A stretch of DNA of 64,000 nucleotides from the NCBI RefSeq assembly GCF_000423185.1, contig NZ_AUHM01000031.1, positions 46,756-110,755 on the forward strand. Reading direction: 5' to 3'. Below the pieces are notes generated by a model that searched no databases, was not told where the DNA came from, and saw nothing but the letters and a program-made list of their open reading frames with translations. The translations under genes were made by a program, and so were the position numbers. Below, in pieces: positions 24,805 through 34,106 of this stretch (position 1 is the stretch's first letter; each line of letters begins with the position of its first letter). The stretch comes from Inquilinus limosus DSM 16000. Its GTDB lineage: Bacteria > Pseudomonadota > Alphaproteobacteria > DSM-16000 > Inquilinaceae.

Positions 24805-27012
24805 ATGAAGCGGCGCTGGTTCCTCACTGCCACTATCGCCGGGGCCGGCGGGCTGGTGCTCGGCTGGCGCGCCTGGGACCGCGGCTTCGACGCCCGGGCC
24901 CGGCAGCTGGCGGAGCAGGACGGCGGCACGCTGCTGGCCGGCTGGCTCAAGATCGGCGCCGACGACACGGTCACGGTCTATGTCCCGCACACCGAGATGG
25001 GGCAGGGGGTGCACACCGCCCTCGCCATGATGGCGGCGGAGGAGCTGGATGTGGATTGGGCGCAGGTGCGGGCGGCGCAGGCGCCGGCCGACCGCGCCTT
25101 CGCCAACCGCTTCCTGGCCGAGGGCTGGACCCTGCAGGACTGGTCCGTGCCCGGGGTGCTGAACGGCGTGGTCGACGCCGCCTTCGCCGCCGCGGCCCGG
25201 TTCATCGACCTGCAGCAGACCGGCGGCTCCACCGCCGTGCGCCTCACTGGGCAGGTCGGCATGCGTCTGGTCGGCGCCGCGGCGCGGCAGATGCTGATCC
25301 AGGCCGCTTCCCGCCGCTGGGGCGTGCCGGCCGGGGCGCTGGTCACCGCCGGCGGCCGAGTGATCCGGTCCGGCAGCGGGCAATCGGTGCGCTATGGCGA
25401 GCTGGCGGCCGAGGCGGCGGAGCTGTCGGTGCCGGCCAGCCCGCCGCTGAAGCCGCGGCAGCGCTGGCGCATCATCGGCACGGCGGTGCCGCGGCTCGAC
25501 ATCCCGGCCAAGGTCGCCGGCGCCTTCGGCTACGGCATCGACCTGGCCCTGCCGGAGATGCGGGTGGCGACCGTGACCGCGGCGCCGGTGCCGGGCGGGC
25601 GGCTGCTCTCGGTCGATCCGGTGCCGGCCCTGGCGGTGGCGGGGGTGGAGCGGGTGGTGCGGCTGGACGACGCCGTCGCCGTTATCGCCCGCGACACATG
25701 GTCGGCGAAGAAGGGGCTGGCGGCGCTGGCGCCGCGCTTCTCCGACGCCGGCCATGGCGGCGTGTCCTGCGCCACCATCGACGCGGCGCAGGACCGGGCG
25801 CTGGCCGCGGAGGAGGGCGAGGCCCGGGTGACGATCGGCGACGCCGCCGCGGCGCTGGCGCAAGCGCCGGCCGACCGCATCGTCGAGGCCGCCTATCGCG
25901 TGCCGCATCTGCACCACGCGGCGATGGAGCCGATCACCGTCACGGCCCAGCTCGCCGACGGCAGGCTCACGGTCTGGGCCGGCGACCACAACCCGCTGAC
26001 GGCCCGGCGCCAGCTGGTCGAGCTGTCCGGGCTGGCGGCGGAGGACGTCACGCTGGTGCCGCTGCCGATGGGCGGCTCCTTCGGCCGGCGCGGCGGGCGC
26101 GACGACGGCCCGCCCGGCTATTTCGTCCAGGCGGTGGCGCTGGCCAGGGCGGCGGCGCCGCATCCGGTGAAGCTGGTCTGGAGCCGGGAGGAGGACTTCG
26201 CCCAGGGCACCTTCCGGCCGCGCCTGGCCTGCCGGATCCGCGCCGCGCTGGCGCCGGACGGCTCGCCCCTGGCTTGGTCGCAGCTCTATGTCGACGGCAT
26301 GCCGGCGCCGGTCGAGGCCTTCCGCATCCCCTATGCCGTGCTGCATCAGTCGATCCGCGCCGTGGCGGTGCCGGACCCGGTGCGGCGCGGTTCCTGGCGC
26401 AGCGTCAACCACACCCAGCACGCCTTCTGGAGCGAGAGCTTCATCGACGAGCTGGCGCATGCCGCCGGCCGCGACCCCTTCGCCTATCGCCGCGACCTGC
26501 TGCCGCCGGGCTCGCGCCACCGCCGGGTGCTGGAGGCGGCGGCGGAGGCGGCCGGCTGGGGCGCGCCGCTGCCGGCCGGCAGCGGCCGCGGCATCGCGGT
26601 GGCCGAGGCCTATGGCACGGTGGTCGCCCATGTGATCGAGGCTTCGCCCGGTCCCGGCGGCCGGCCGGTGGTGCACCGGGTGATCGCGGCGGTCGATTGC
26701 GGCGACGTCTGCAACCCCGACACGGCGCGGCAGCAGGTGGAGGGCGCGGTGGTGATGGGGCTCAGCGCCGCGATCGCGGAGCGGATCACGGTCGAAGGCG
26801 GCGCCGTGGTCCAGCGCAACTTCCCGGACTATCCGCTGCTCGGCCTGGCCGGGACGCCGGAGATCGAGGTGCGGTTCCTGCGCAGCGACGGGCCCTGGGG
26901 CGGGCTCGGCGAACCCGGCCTGCCGCCGGTCGCGCCGGCGCTCGCCAACGCCCTGTTCGCCGCGACGCAACGCCGCTGTCGCAGCCTGCCGCTGACGGAC
27001 GTCCTCATATAG
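24805..27012 (+). CDS. Molybdopterin-binding subunit of aldehyde/isoquinoline oxidoreductase type, IorB-like
   Basis: Catalytic molybdenum-cofactor subunit, 735 residues. The N-terminus MKRRWFLTATIAGAGG looks like a twin-arginine or membrane-anchoring signal, so the complex is probably periplasmic, with electrons passed to a membrane carrier. Conserved text includes VPHTEMGQGVHTALAMMAAE, the GGSFGRRG cofactor loop and a C-terminal GGLGEPGLPPVAPALANALF with the expected catalytic Glu. It pairs with the 2Fe-2S subunit. No XdhC-type maturation gene is adjacent. It hydroxylates an N-heterocycle or aldehyde of unknown identity. Confidence 0.92.
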   Translation: MKRRWFLTATIAGAGGLVLGWRAWDRGFDARARQLAEQDGGTLLAGWLKIGADDTVTVYVPHTEMGQGVHTALAMMAAEELDVDWAQVRAAQAPADRAFANRFLAEGWTLQDWSVPGVLNGVVDAAFAAAARFIDLQQTGGSTAVRLTGQVGMRLVGAAARQMLIQAASRRWGVPAGALVTAGGRVIRSGSGQSVRYGELAAEAAELSVPASPPLKPRQRWRIIGTAVPRLDIPAKVAGAFGYGIDLALPEMRVATVTAAPVPGGRLLSVDPVPALAVAGVERVVRLDDAVAVIARDTWSAKKGLAALAPRFSDAGHGGVSCATIDAAQDRALAAEEGEARVTIGDAAAALAQAPADRIVEAAYRVPHLHHAAMEPITVTAQLADGRLTVWAGDHNPLTARRQLVELSGLAAEDVTLVPLPMGGSFGRRGGRDDGPPGYFVQAVALARAAAPHPVKLVWSREEDFAQGTFRPRLACRIRAALAPDGSPLAWSQLYVDGMPAPVEAFRIPYAVLHQSIRAVAVPDPVRRGSWRSVNHTQHAFWSESFIDELAHAAGRDPFAYRRDLLPPGSRHRRVLEAAAEAAGWGAPLPAGSGRGIAVAEAYGTVVAHVIEASPGPGGRPVVHRVIAAVDCGDVCNPDTARQQVEGAVVMGLSAAIAERITVEGGAVVQRNFPDYPLLGLAGTPEIEVRFLRSDGPWGGLGEPGLPPVAPALANALFAATQRRCRSLPLTDVLI

Positions 27013-27099
27013 GCGAGGCGAGCCGCTATCGCGTTCCCCTGTTCTTCCTCTTCCTATTATGATGGCCGGGAGTCGTCCTTGGACCCGCTGGGAGACCTC

Positions 27100-28359
27100 A
27101 TGCCCTGGATCGCCGCCAGCAGCGTCGCCGGCCTGGTCGGCCTGATGTTGGTCGAGCGCCTGCTGCCGATCCTGCCCTCCTATGGCCTGCTGGTCGCGGT
27201 CGGCGTGGCGGTGGGCGAGGGCTACTGGTCGCTGCCGCTGGCCTTCGCCCTGACGGTGGTCGGCGGCATCGCCGGCTGCGCCCTGTTCTATGCGCTGGGC
27301 TGGGGCTTGGGCGAGGCGCGGGCCGGGGCGCTGCTGCGCCGCACCGCCGGCCTCTTCGGCATGGCGCCGGCCCGGGTCGACCACTGGATCACCTGGTTCC
27401 GCGACCGCGGGGTGGTCTTCGCCTTCGTGGCACAGCTGGTGCCGACCGTGCGGCTGGTGGTGCCCGGCATCGCCGGGCTGCTGCGCACCCACCCCGTGAT
27501 GTTCTTCACCGCGACCGCCCTCGGGATCGGGCTGTGGAACGGGCTGTTCATCGGCACCGGCTATGCCGCCGCGTCGCTGGTCGAAGCCAGCCCGAACGCC
27601 TCCTCGATCGCGCTGACGGTCCTGGTTGCGCTGGTGCTTTTGGAGCTGATGGGCACGATGATGTGGCGTAGCTTTTCCCGCCGGCGGCAGGCCGTCGCCG
27701 TCTCTTCCGCCGGCGCACCGCCCGCCCTGGGTATCGGGCTGGCGCCGCGGCCCTCGACCGGCCCCTCGCGCCGCCAGGACGCGGCCGACGATTTCGCCTT
27801 CTTCCGCGCTTGGCTGAAGGCGCCGCTGCGGGTGGCCGCGGTGGTGCCGTCAGGGCGGGCGCTGGCCGCCGCGATCACCGCCGAGATCGGGCCGGACTCG
27901 GCGCCGGTGATCGAGCTCGGGCCCGGCACCGGCGCCTTCACCCGGGCGCTGATCGGCCGGGGCGTGCCGGAAGCGCGGCTGGCGCTGGTCGAGGCCGGGC
28001 CGGAATTCGCGGCGCTGCTGCGCGAGCGCTTCCCGGCGGCGCAGGTGCTGTGCATGGATGCCGCCCGGCTCGGCACCGCCGATCCCTTCGGCGGCGAGAA
28101 GGCGGGGGCGGTGGTCAGCGGCCTGCCGGTGCTGTCGATGCCGCCCAAGGCGGTGATCGGCATCCTCGACGGCGCCTTCCGCCATCTGCGGCCGGATGGC
28201 GCCTTCTACCAGTTCACCTACGGGCCGCGCTGCCCGATCCCGCGCGCCATCCTCGACCGGCTCGGGCTCAAGGCGGTGCGGATCGGCCGGGCGGTGGCGA
28301 ACGTCCCGCCGGCTGCCGTCTACCGCATCACCCGCCGCTGGCAGCGGCCGCCGGCTTAG
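27100..28359 (+). CDS. DedA-family membrane domain fused to a phospholipid-N-methyltransferase-like domain
   Basis: A 419-residue two-domain protein. The N-terminal part (about 1-190) is a DedA/SNARE-associated membrane domain with YALGWGLGEARAGALLRR, the re-entrant motif text FRDRGVVFAFVAQLVPTVRL and VVPGIAGLLR. After a linker (190-230) a SAM-dependent methyltransferase of the PmtA/KsgA-like type follows (FFRAWLKAPLRVAAVVPSGR, then VIELGPGTGAFTRAL). DedA proteins move lipids across membranes; PmtA methylates phosphatidylethanolamine. ATG 27100 has GGGAG six bases upstream; a TTG at 27079 is also possible. The 3' end overlaps the convergent TetR gene by 32 bp. Confidence 0.85.
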   Translation: MPWIAASSVAGLVGLMLVERLLPILPSYGLLVAVGVAVGEGYWSLPLAFALTVVGGIAGCALFYALGWGLGEARAGALLRRTAGLFGMAPARVDHWITWFRDRGVVFAFVAQLVPTVRLVVPGIAGLLRTHPVMFFTATALGIGLWNGLFIGTGYAAASLVEASPNASSIALTVLVALVLLELMGTMMWRSFSRRRQAVAVSSAGAPPALGIGLAPRPSTGPSRRQDAADDFAFFRAWLKAPLRVAAVVPSGRALAAAITAEIGPDSAPVIELGPGTGAFTRALIGRGVPEARLALVEAGPEFAALLRERFPAAQVLCMDAARLGTADPFGGEKAGAVVSGLPVLSMPPKAVIGILDGAFRHLRPDGAFYQFTYGPRCPIPRAILDRLGLKAVRIGRAVANVPPAAVYRITRRWQRPPA

Positions 28360-28975
28360 GGCCGCCTGCGGTCTTCGCCACCATCGCGTCCCAGGCCGCC
28401 ATGGCGACGTCGATGGCGGCGTGCAGCTCGGCCCGGCTGGCGCCGTCGCGGGCCTGGATCGACAGGCCGGACAGCACCGTCGAGTAGAAATTCGCCAGCG
28501 GCTCCAGGTCGATTCCGGCGGGAAGCTCGCCGTCGGCGGCGCCCTGCTGCAGCCGCTGCAGGATCCGGCGGCCGGTGTCGCGGCGGTACTCCAGCAGATG
28601 CGAGCCCAGCTCGGCGTGCTCCGGCGCCATGTTGACAGCGCCGAGGATGACGAAGCAGCCCTGCGGCAGGGCGGGGTCGGTGAAGGCGTCGGCGTTGTCG
28701 CGCAGCATCGCCTCGATCGCGCCGCGCGCCGTCCGCTCGCATTCCAGCGCCCGGCGCGTGGCCGAGCCCTCGGTGGCGCGGTACAGTTCGATCGCCTCGC
28801 GGAACAGCGCCTCCTTGCTGCCGAAGGCGGCGTAGAGGCTGGGCGCGGCGACGCCGATCGCCGCCGTCAGGTCGGCCATCGACACGCCTTCGTAGCCGCG
28901 CTGCCAGAACAGCACCATCGCCCGCCGCAGGGCGGCGTCCCGGTCGAAGCCGCGGGGCCGGCCGCGTTCCGCCAT
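28328..28975 (-). CDS. TetR-family transcriptional regulator
   Basis: Repressor of 215 residues from ATG 28975. The N-terminus RGRPRGFDRDAALRRAMVLF, the HTH YEGVSMADLTAAIGVAAPSL and YAAFGSKEALF are typical of the YxaF/LmrA-like TetR group. It is divergent from a short-chain dehydrogenase gene, with a pair of long inverted operator sites between. It likely represses that gene and the downstream DHA2 pump. Its 3' end overlaps the DedA-methyltransferase gene tail to tail. Confidence 0.9.
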   Translation of the reverse strand: MAERGRPRGFDRDAALRRAMVLFWQRGYEGVSMADLTAAIGVAAPSLYAAFGSKEALFREAIELYRATEGSATRRALECERTARGAIEAMLRDNADAFTDPALPQGCFVILGAVNMAPEHAELGSHLLEYRRDTGRRILQRLQQGAADGELPAGIDLEPLANFYSTVLSGLSIQARDGASRAELHAAIDVAMAAWDAMVAKTAGGPKPAAAASGG

Positions 28976-28987
28976 TCTCGCTCCTTT

Positions 28988-29062
28988 CTTTAATGACCCA
29001 TAAATAATTCGCTTGACCGGCGGACGCAACTGCGCCAGCTATTTATTTATCGATCATTAAAG
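28988..29062. promoter_or_regulatory. Pair of inverted 20-bp operator sites
   Basis: CTTTAATGACCCATAAATAA at 28988-29007 is repeated in inverted orientation at 29043-29062 with only two mismatches. The AT-rich sites frame the short space between the divergent TetR and dehydrogenase starts. This symmetrical layout suggests one regulator acting on both promoters. Identity with the adjacent TetR is inferred. Confidence 0.75.
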
Positions 29063-29076
29063 ATATGGAGCATCCC

Positions 29077-29817
29077 ATGGCCGACCTGTCCGGAAAGGTG
29101 GCGCTGGTCACCGGCGCCAGCCGCGGCATCGGCGCCGCCATCGCCCGGCGCCTGGCGCGCGAGGGCGCCGACATCGCCCTGACCTACAGCGCCTCGCCCG
29201 ATCGGGCGCGGGAGGTGGCGGGCGATATCGAGGCCGCCGGCCGGCGCGTCCTGCTGATCCAGGCCGACAGCGCCGATCCGGCCGCCGCCGCGGCGGCGGT
29301 GGACCGGGCGGCGGCAGGCCTCGGCCGGCTCGACATCCTGGTCGCCAATGCCGGCATCGCCGTGCACAAGCCCTTCGCCGAGTTCACGGTCGAGGAGTTC
29401 GACCGCACCGTCGCGGTCAATGTCCGCGGCGTCTTCGTCGCCGCCCAGACCGCCACGCGGCACCTGCCGGAGGGCGGGCGGATCATCGTCATCGGCAGCA
29501 ACCTGGCCGACCGCGTGCCGCGGGCCGGGACCACGCTCTACACCCTGTCGAAGACGGCGCTGACCGGGCTGGTGAAGGGCGCGGCGCGGGACCTCGGGCC
29601 CCAGGGCATCACCGTCAACCTGGTGCAGCCGGGCCCGACCGACACCGACATGAACCCGGCCGACGGGCCGCGCGCCGACGCCCTGCGCGCGCTGATGGCG
29701 ATCCCGCGCTACGGCACCGGCGACGACATCGCCGGCCTCGTCGCCTGGGTGGCCTCGCCCGAAAGCCGCTTCGTCACCGGCGCCGCCCTCGCCATCGACG
29801 GCGGCATGTCCATCTGA
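29077..29817 (+). CDS. Short-chain dehydrogenase/reductase (SDR)
   Basis: NAD(P)-dependent oxidoreductase of 246 residues. TGASRGIGAA is the cofactor motif, VANAG replaces NNAG, and the catalytic Tyr and Lys are in TLYTLSKTAL. ATG 29077 is preferred because GGAG lies eight bases before it; an ATG at 29065 would add four residues. It is divergent from the TetR gene and 23 bp ahead of the efflux gene. SDR and TetR pairs of this kind are often induced by quinones or other electrophiles, but the substrate here is unknown. Confidence 0.9.
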   Translation: MADLSGKVALVTGASRGIGAAIARRLAREGADIALTYSASPDRAREVAGDIEAAGRRVLLIQADSADPAAAAAAVDRAAAGLGRLDILVANAGIAVHKPFAEFTVEEFDRTVAVNVRGVFVAAQTATRHLPEGGRIIVIGSNLADRVPRAGTTLYTLSKTALTGLVKGAARDLGPQGITVNLVQPGPTDTDMNPADGPRADALRALMAIPRYGTGDDIAGLVAWVASPESRFVTGAALAIDGGMSI

Positions 29818-29840
29818 CGATCCGCAGCAGGACCAGCACC

Positions 29841-31376
29841 ATGACTGCAGACACCATGTCCGACCGCACCGCCAACGGCCTGTGGGTGCTGGGTGCCGTC
29901 TGCCTGGCCGGGCTGATGATGCCGCTCAGCTTCACCGGCCCGGCGGTGGCGCTGCCGGCGGTCGGGCGTGAGCTCGGCGGCAGCCCGGTGGCGCTCGCCT
30001 GGGTGGTGAACGCCTTCGTGCTGTGCTTCGGCAGCTTCGTCATGGCGGCCGGGGCGCTGGCCGACCAGCTCGGCCGCAAGCGCATGTTCAGCATCGGCGT
30101 GGCCGGCTTCGCCCTGCTGTCGCTGGTGCTGGGCTTCGCCCCGTCGGTGGTGGCGCTCGACCTGTTGCGCGGCGCCCAGGGCGTCGCCGCCTCGATCGCC
30201 ATGGCCGGCGGCGCCGCCTCGCTGGCGCAGGAATTCGAGGGCCCGGCCCGCACCCGCGCCTTCAGCCTGCTTGGCACCAGCTTCGGCATCGGCCTGGCCT
30301 TCGGCCCGATCCTGTCCGGCGCGCTGGTGGAGACGCTGGGCTGGCGCGCCATCTTCCTGACCGGCACCGTGATCGGCCTGCTGGTCCTGGTCTTCGGCGT
30401 GCCGCGGATGCGGGAATCGCGCGACCCCGGCGCCACCGGCGTCGACTGGCCGGGGCTGCTCAGCTTCACCGCCGCCCTCGGCCTCCTGACCTTCGGCATC
30501 ATGCAGGGGCCGCAGGACAGCTGGGGCAGCCCGGTTGTGCTCGGCCTCCTGGTCGGCGCCGCGGCGATGCTGGCGCTGTTCGTGGCGGTCGAGACGCGGG
30601 TGCGGCGGCCGATGCTCGACCTGTCGCTGTTCCGCTATCCGCGCTTCGTCGGGGCGCAGTTCCTGCCGATCGCCACCGCCGTCTGCTTCGTGGTGCCGCT
30701 GGTGCTGCTGCCGGTGCGCTTCATCGGGGCCGAGGGGATGAGCGAGATCGAGGCCGGCGGGCTGATGATCGCGCTGTCGGCGCCGATGGCGGTGGTGCCG
30801 TTCCTGGCCGGGCTGCTGGCACGGCGGATCCCGGCCGCGGCGCTGTCGGCGGCCGGCCTCGTGATCGCGGCGCTCGGCCTCGCCTGGCTCGCCGCCGTCC
30901 CGGTCGGCGCCGGCGTCGCGGCCCTCGCCTGGCCGATGCTGGTGGTCGGCATCGGCACCGGCCTGCCCTGGGGGCTGATGGACGACCTCTCGGTCAGCGT
31001 CGTGCCGCGCGAGCGCGCCGGCATGGCCACCGGCATCTTCTCGACCATGCGGGTGGCGGGCGAGGCGGTGGCGATCGCCGCCGCCGGCGCCCTGGTGGTG
31101 GCGCTCGGCCAGTCCGGCCTCGCGCGCGCCGCCGGGGGCGATGCCGCGGGGCGGGTGGCGCAGGCGGTCAACGCCCTCGCCGGCGGCGACATGGGCCGCG
31201 CCGAATCGCTGCTGCCCGGACTCGGCCGGGCGGCGCTGGCGCAGGCCTATGGCGGGGCCTTCCAGGCGATGCTGGCCGTCCTCGTCGCCGCGACCCTGGC
31301 GGCGGCGCTGGTCGCTTATGCGCTGCTGCGCCGGCGGGCGGCCGCGCTCAGGTCGGCCGAGGCTTGTGAAGGCTAG
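29841..31376 (+). CDS. DHA2-family MFS drug transporter
   Basis: Proton-coupled efflux pump with about 14 membrane segments, 511 residues. MFS motif A reads GALADQLGRKRMF and motif C-like text is GTSFGIGLAFGPILSGALVE. The central ERG-type signature is replaced by AQGVAASIAMAGGAASLAQE, as in EmrB/QacA relatives. It follows the SDR gene closely and is probably co-regulated by the divergent TetR. Substrates are likely hydrophobic toxic compounds. It ends at a bidirectional terminator. Confidence 0.92.
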   Translation: MTADTMSDRTANGLWVLGAVCLAGLMMPLSFTGPAVALPAVGRELGGSPVALAWVVNAFVLCFGSFVMAAGALADQLGRKRMFSIGVAGFALLSLVLGFAPSVVALDLLRGAQGVAASIAMAGGAASLAQEFEGPARTRAFSLLGTSFGIGLAFGPILSGALVETLGWRAIFLTGTVIGLLVLVFGVPRMRESRDPGATGVDWPGLLSFTAALGLLTFGIMQGPQDSWGSPVVLGLLVGAAAMLALFVAVETRVRRPMLDLSLFRYPRFVGAQFLPIATAVCFVVPLVLLPVRFIGAEGMSEIEAGGLMIALSAPMAVVPFLAGLLARRIPAAALSAAGLVIAALGLAWLAAVPVGAGVAALAWPMLVVGIGTGLPWGLMDDLSVSVVPRERAGMATGIFSTMRVAGEAVAIAAAGALVVALGQSGLARAAGGDAAGRVAQAVNALAGGDMGRAESLLPGLGRAALAQAYGGAFQAMLAVLVAATLAAALVAYALLRRRAAALRSAEACEG

Positions 31377-31382
31377 GCCAGG

Positions 31383-31407
31383 TCGGGCTCGCCGGCCGCG
31401 AGCCCGA
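31383..31407. terminator. Bidirectional hairpin terminator
   Basis: Nine-base-pair stem TCGGGCTCG / CGAGCCCGA with a seven-base loop between the convergent efflux and bacterioferritin genes. T-rich DNA is limited, so termination efficiency is uncertain. Confidence 0.6.
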
Positions 31408-31413
31408 TCTCTC

Positions 31414-31893
31414 TCAGCCCTCGTCGTCGCTGGACTGCAGCTGGATGTAGTTCTGCAGCCCCATCTGGCTGATCAGGTACTGCTGCGATTCGAGCCAGTC
31501 GATGTGCTCCTCGGTGTCGCCGAGGATCTTCAGCAGGATGTCCTTCGAGACGAAGTCGCGCACCGATTCGCAATGCGCCATCGCCTCCTTCACCGTCTTC
31601 TGGTTGAAGGTCTCGAGGCCGAGGTCGGATTCCAGCATTTCCGGCACCGATTCGCCGATGCCGAGCTTGCCGAGATCCTGCAGGTTCGGCAGGCCTTCCA
31701 GCACCAGGATGCGCTCGATCAGCAGATCGGCGTGCTTCATCTCGCCGATCGATTCCTCATAGACCTTCTTGGCCAGGCGCTTGACGTCCCAGTTCTTGAG
31801 CATCCGCGCGTGCAGGAAATACTGGTTGATCGCGGTCAGCTCGTTCTTCAGCACCGCGTTCAGGTGGGTGATGACTTTCTTGTCGCCCTGCAT
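31414..31893 (-). CDS. bfr: Bacterioferritin
   Basis: Iron-storage protein that assembles into a 24-subunit shell and oxidises ferrous iron, 159 residues. Ferroxidase ligands E18, E51 and H54 (EMKHAD), the later Glu residues and the EHIDWLE motif are all present, and M52 is the usual haem ligand. The C-terminus [10 protein letters not shown] matches the family. No bacterioferritin-associated ferredoxin is adjacent. The upstream DNA carries GTTCTAA (minus strand, about 31932-31946), half of an Irr-type iron control element, so iron-dependent control is possible. Confidence 0.97.
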   Translation of the reverse strand: MQGDKKVITHLNAVLKNELTAINQYFLHARMLKNWDVKRLAKKVYEESIGEMKHADLLIERILVLEGLPNLQDLGKLGIGESVPEMLESDLGLETFNQKTVKEAMAHCESVRDFVSKDILLKILGDTEEHIDWLESQQYLISQMGLQNYIQLQSSDDEG

Positions 31894-31994
31894 CGTCGCC
31901 TCGGCCGGTGTCGGTTAGTATCACGGAGCGCACCTTAGAACGATTACAGGAGTCCGTAAAGTTTTACTTATGTAATTGAGAGACAATCGCAGCT

Positions 31995-34106
31995 TTATTG
32001 CAAATCATTCCTGATCTCTGCTGGCGAGGCGGCGCCCAGCGCCAGCAATGCCAGGCTTTCCGCCGCCAGCGGATAGGCCGCCCCGTCCGGCCGCGGAACG
32101 CTCGGCGTTCGTGCCGTGTCCAGCCAGGAGTGCCAGGTTCCGAGGCGCGGCAGGGCGAAGGCGACATCCTCCGGCGCGGCGTTGAGCAGCAGCAGGAGCG
32201 GCGGCGTGCCCGGCTCGCTCAGCAGCACGCCGAGGGCGGAGCCGGCGGGGTCCTCCCAGTCGGCCGCGGTCATGGGCTGGGCGTCGGGCCGCAGCCAGGC
32301 GATGTCGGGCAGGCCGTCCTCCCCGCTCGACGCCGCGCCGCTCGGTGCGCCGTGCAGGAAGCGCGGCTGGCGCAGGGCCGGATGGGCCCGGCGCAGCGCC
32401 ACCACGCGGGCCGCGAAGTCGAGGAAGGCCGGGTCGGCCGCCGGCCAGTCCAGCCAGGTCAGCGTCCCGTCCTGGCAATAGGCGTTGTTGTTGCCCTGCT
32501 GGCTGTGGCCCAGCTCGTCGCCGCCCAGCAGCATCGGCACGCCCTGGCTGAACAGCAGCGTCGCCAGCAGGTTGCGCCGCCGCCGCAGCCGCCGCGCCGC
32601 GATTGCCGGATCGCCGGTCGGTCCCTCGGCGCCGAGATTGTCGGAGTGGTTGTCGTCGGTGCCGTCGCGGTTCCCCTCGCCATTGGCCTCGTTGTGCTTG
32701 CGCGAATAGGAAACGAGGTCGGCCAGCGTGAAGCCGTCATGGGCCGTCACGAAGTTCACGCTGGCCCGGGCGCCGCGGCCGTCATGGTCGAACAGCTCGG
32801 CGGAGGCGGAGAGGCGGCGCGCCAGCTCCGGCCGCAGGCCGGGATCGCCGCGCCAGTAGCGGCGGATGCCGTCGCGGTAGCGGTCGTTCCACTCCGACCA
32901 GCCGGCCGGGAAGCCGCCGGTGCGGTGGCCGCCCGGCCCGATGTCCCAGGGCTCGGCGATCAGCTTGCAGGGCGCCAGCACCGGGTCCTGCGCCACGGCC
33001 TGCAGGAAGGGGGCGGCGGGGGTGAACTCGCCGTCCACCCGGGCCAGGGTGGTGGCGAGGTCGAAGCGGAAGCCGTCGACATGCGCCGCCTCCACCCACC
33101 AGCGCAGGCTGTCCATAACCATCTGCAGCACGCGCGGATGGGCGAGGTCGAGGGCGTTGCCGGTGCCGGTCGGGTTGAACGGCTCGCGCCGGTCGTGCGG
33201 CGCGTGCTGGTAGTAGGACAGGTTGTCGATGCCGCGGAAGTTCAGGGTCGGGCCGAAGACGTCGCTCTCCGCCGTGTGGTTGTAGACGACGTCGAGGATC
33301 ACCTCGATCCCGGCCCGGTGCAGCGCCTTGACCGCCCGGCGCAGCGCGTCCAGCGGCGGCATCCCGCCGGCATAGGCGGGGTGGACGGCGAAGAAGGCCG
33401 TCGTGTTGTAGCCCCAGTAGTTTCTCAAGGACCGCTCGAACAGCGCCCGCTCGTCGACGAAGGCGTGGACCGGCATCAGCTCGACCGCGGTGACGCCCAG
33501 CCGGCGCAGATGGTCGATCATCGCCGGATGGGCCAGGCCGGCGAGCGTGCCGCGCAGCGGCTCCGGCACGCCGGGATGCCGCATCGTCAGGCCGCGCACA
33601 TGCGCCTCGTAGATCACCGTCTCGGCCCAGGGCGTGCGCGGCGGCGCGTCGTCCTCCCAGTCGTGGCTTGGGTCGATCACCACCGATTTCGGCACGAAAG
33701 GGGCGCTGTCGCGCGGGTCGAAGGACAGGTCGGCCGCCGGGTCGCCGCGGCGGTAGCCGTGCACCGAACCGTCCCAGCGGAAGCCGCCGGCCAGCCCCTT
33801 GGCATAGGGGTCGAGCAGCAGCTTGTTCGGGTTGAAGCGGTGGCCGTCGAGCGGCGCGTAGGGGCCATGGACGCGATAGCCGTAGACCGTGCCGGCCCCG
33901 GCCCCCGGCAGGAAGCCGTGCCAGACCTGGTCGGTGCGGGCGGGCAGGTCGCGGCGGGCGAGCTCCTGCCGCCCTTCCGCGTCGAACAGGCACAGCTCGA
34001 CCCGTTCGGCATGGGCCGAGAACAGGGCGAAGTTCACCCCGCCCTCCGTCGCCGTGGCGCCGAGCGGCCAGGGGCGGCCGGGCAGAAGCAGGTCGGGCAG
34101 CGGCAT
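31995..34106 (-). CDS. glgX: Glycogen debranching enzyme
   Basis: GH13 isoamylase-type enzyme that removes alpha-1,6 branches left by glycogen phosphorylase, 703 residues. A CBM48 domain (about 10-100) precedes the barrel. The nucleophile Asp is in GFRFDLATT, the acid/base Glu in LIAEPWDIG and the third acid in VTAHDGFTL. The glycogen-debranching hallmarks SYSRKHNEANGEGNRDG and DNHSDNLGAEGPTGD are present. ATG 34106 is chosen since the open frame upstream has no similarity. It is separated from glgB by an unrelated coiled-coil gene and vapBC. Confidence 0.95.
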   Translation of the reverse strand: MPLPDLLLPGRPWPLGATATEGGVNFALFSAHAERVELCLFDAEGRQELARRDLPARTDQVWHGFLPGAGAGTVYGYRVHGPYAPLDGHRFNPNKLLLDPYAKGLAGGFRWDGSVHGYRRGDPAADLSFDPRDSAPFVPKSVVIDPSHDWEDDAPPRTPWAETVIYEAHVRGLTMRHPGVPEPLRGTLAGLAHPAMIDHLRRLGVTAVELMPVHAFVDERALFERSLRNYWGYNTTAFFAVHPAYAGGMPPLDALRRAVKALHRAGIEVILDVVYNHTAESDVFGPTLNFRGIDNLSYYQHAPHDRREPFNPTGTGNALDLAHPRVLQMVMDSLRWWVEAAHVDGFRFDLATTLARVDGEFTPAAPFLQAVAQDPVLAPCKLIAEPWDIGPGGHRTGGFPAGWSEWNDRYRDGIRRYWRGDPGLRPELARRLSASAELFDHDGRGARASVNFVTAHDGFTLADLVSYSRKHNEANGEGNRDGTDDNHSDNLGAEGPTGDPAIAARRLRRRRNLLATLLFSQGVPMLLGGDELGHSQQGNNNAYCQDGTLTWLDWPAADPAFLDFAARVVALRRAHPALRQPRFLHGAPSGAASSGEDGLPDIAWLRPDAQPMTAADWEDPAGSALGVLLSEPGTPPLLLLLNAAPEDVAFALPRLGTWHSWLDTARTPSVPRPDGAAYPLAAESLALLALGAASPAEIRNDLQ

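Noticed and set aside
24721..27492. A 923-codon minus-strand open frame opposite the molybdenum hydroxylase
   Set aside because: It mirrors the two clearly conserved subunits, is rich in Arg/His/Gln/Gly without domains, and is typical of high-GC shadow frames.
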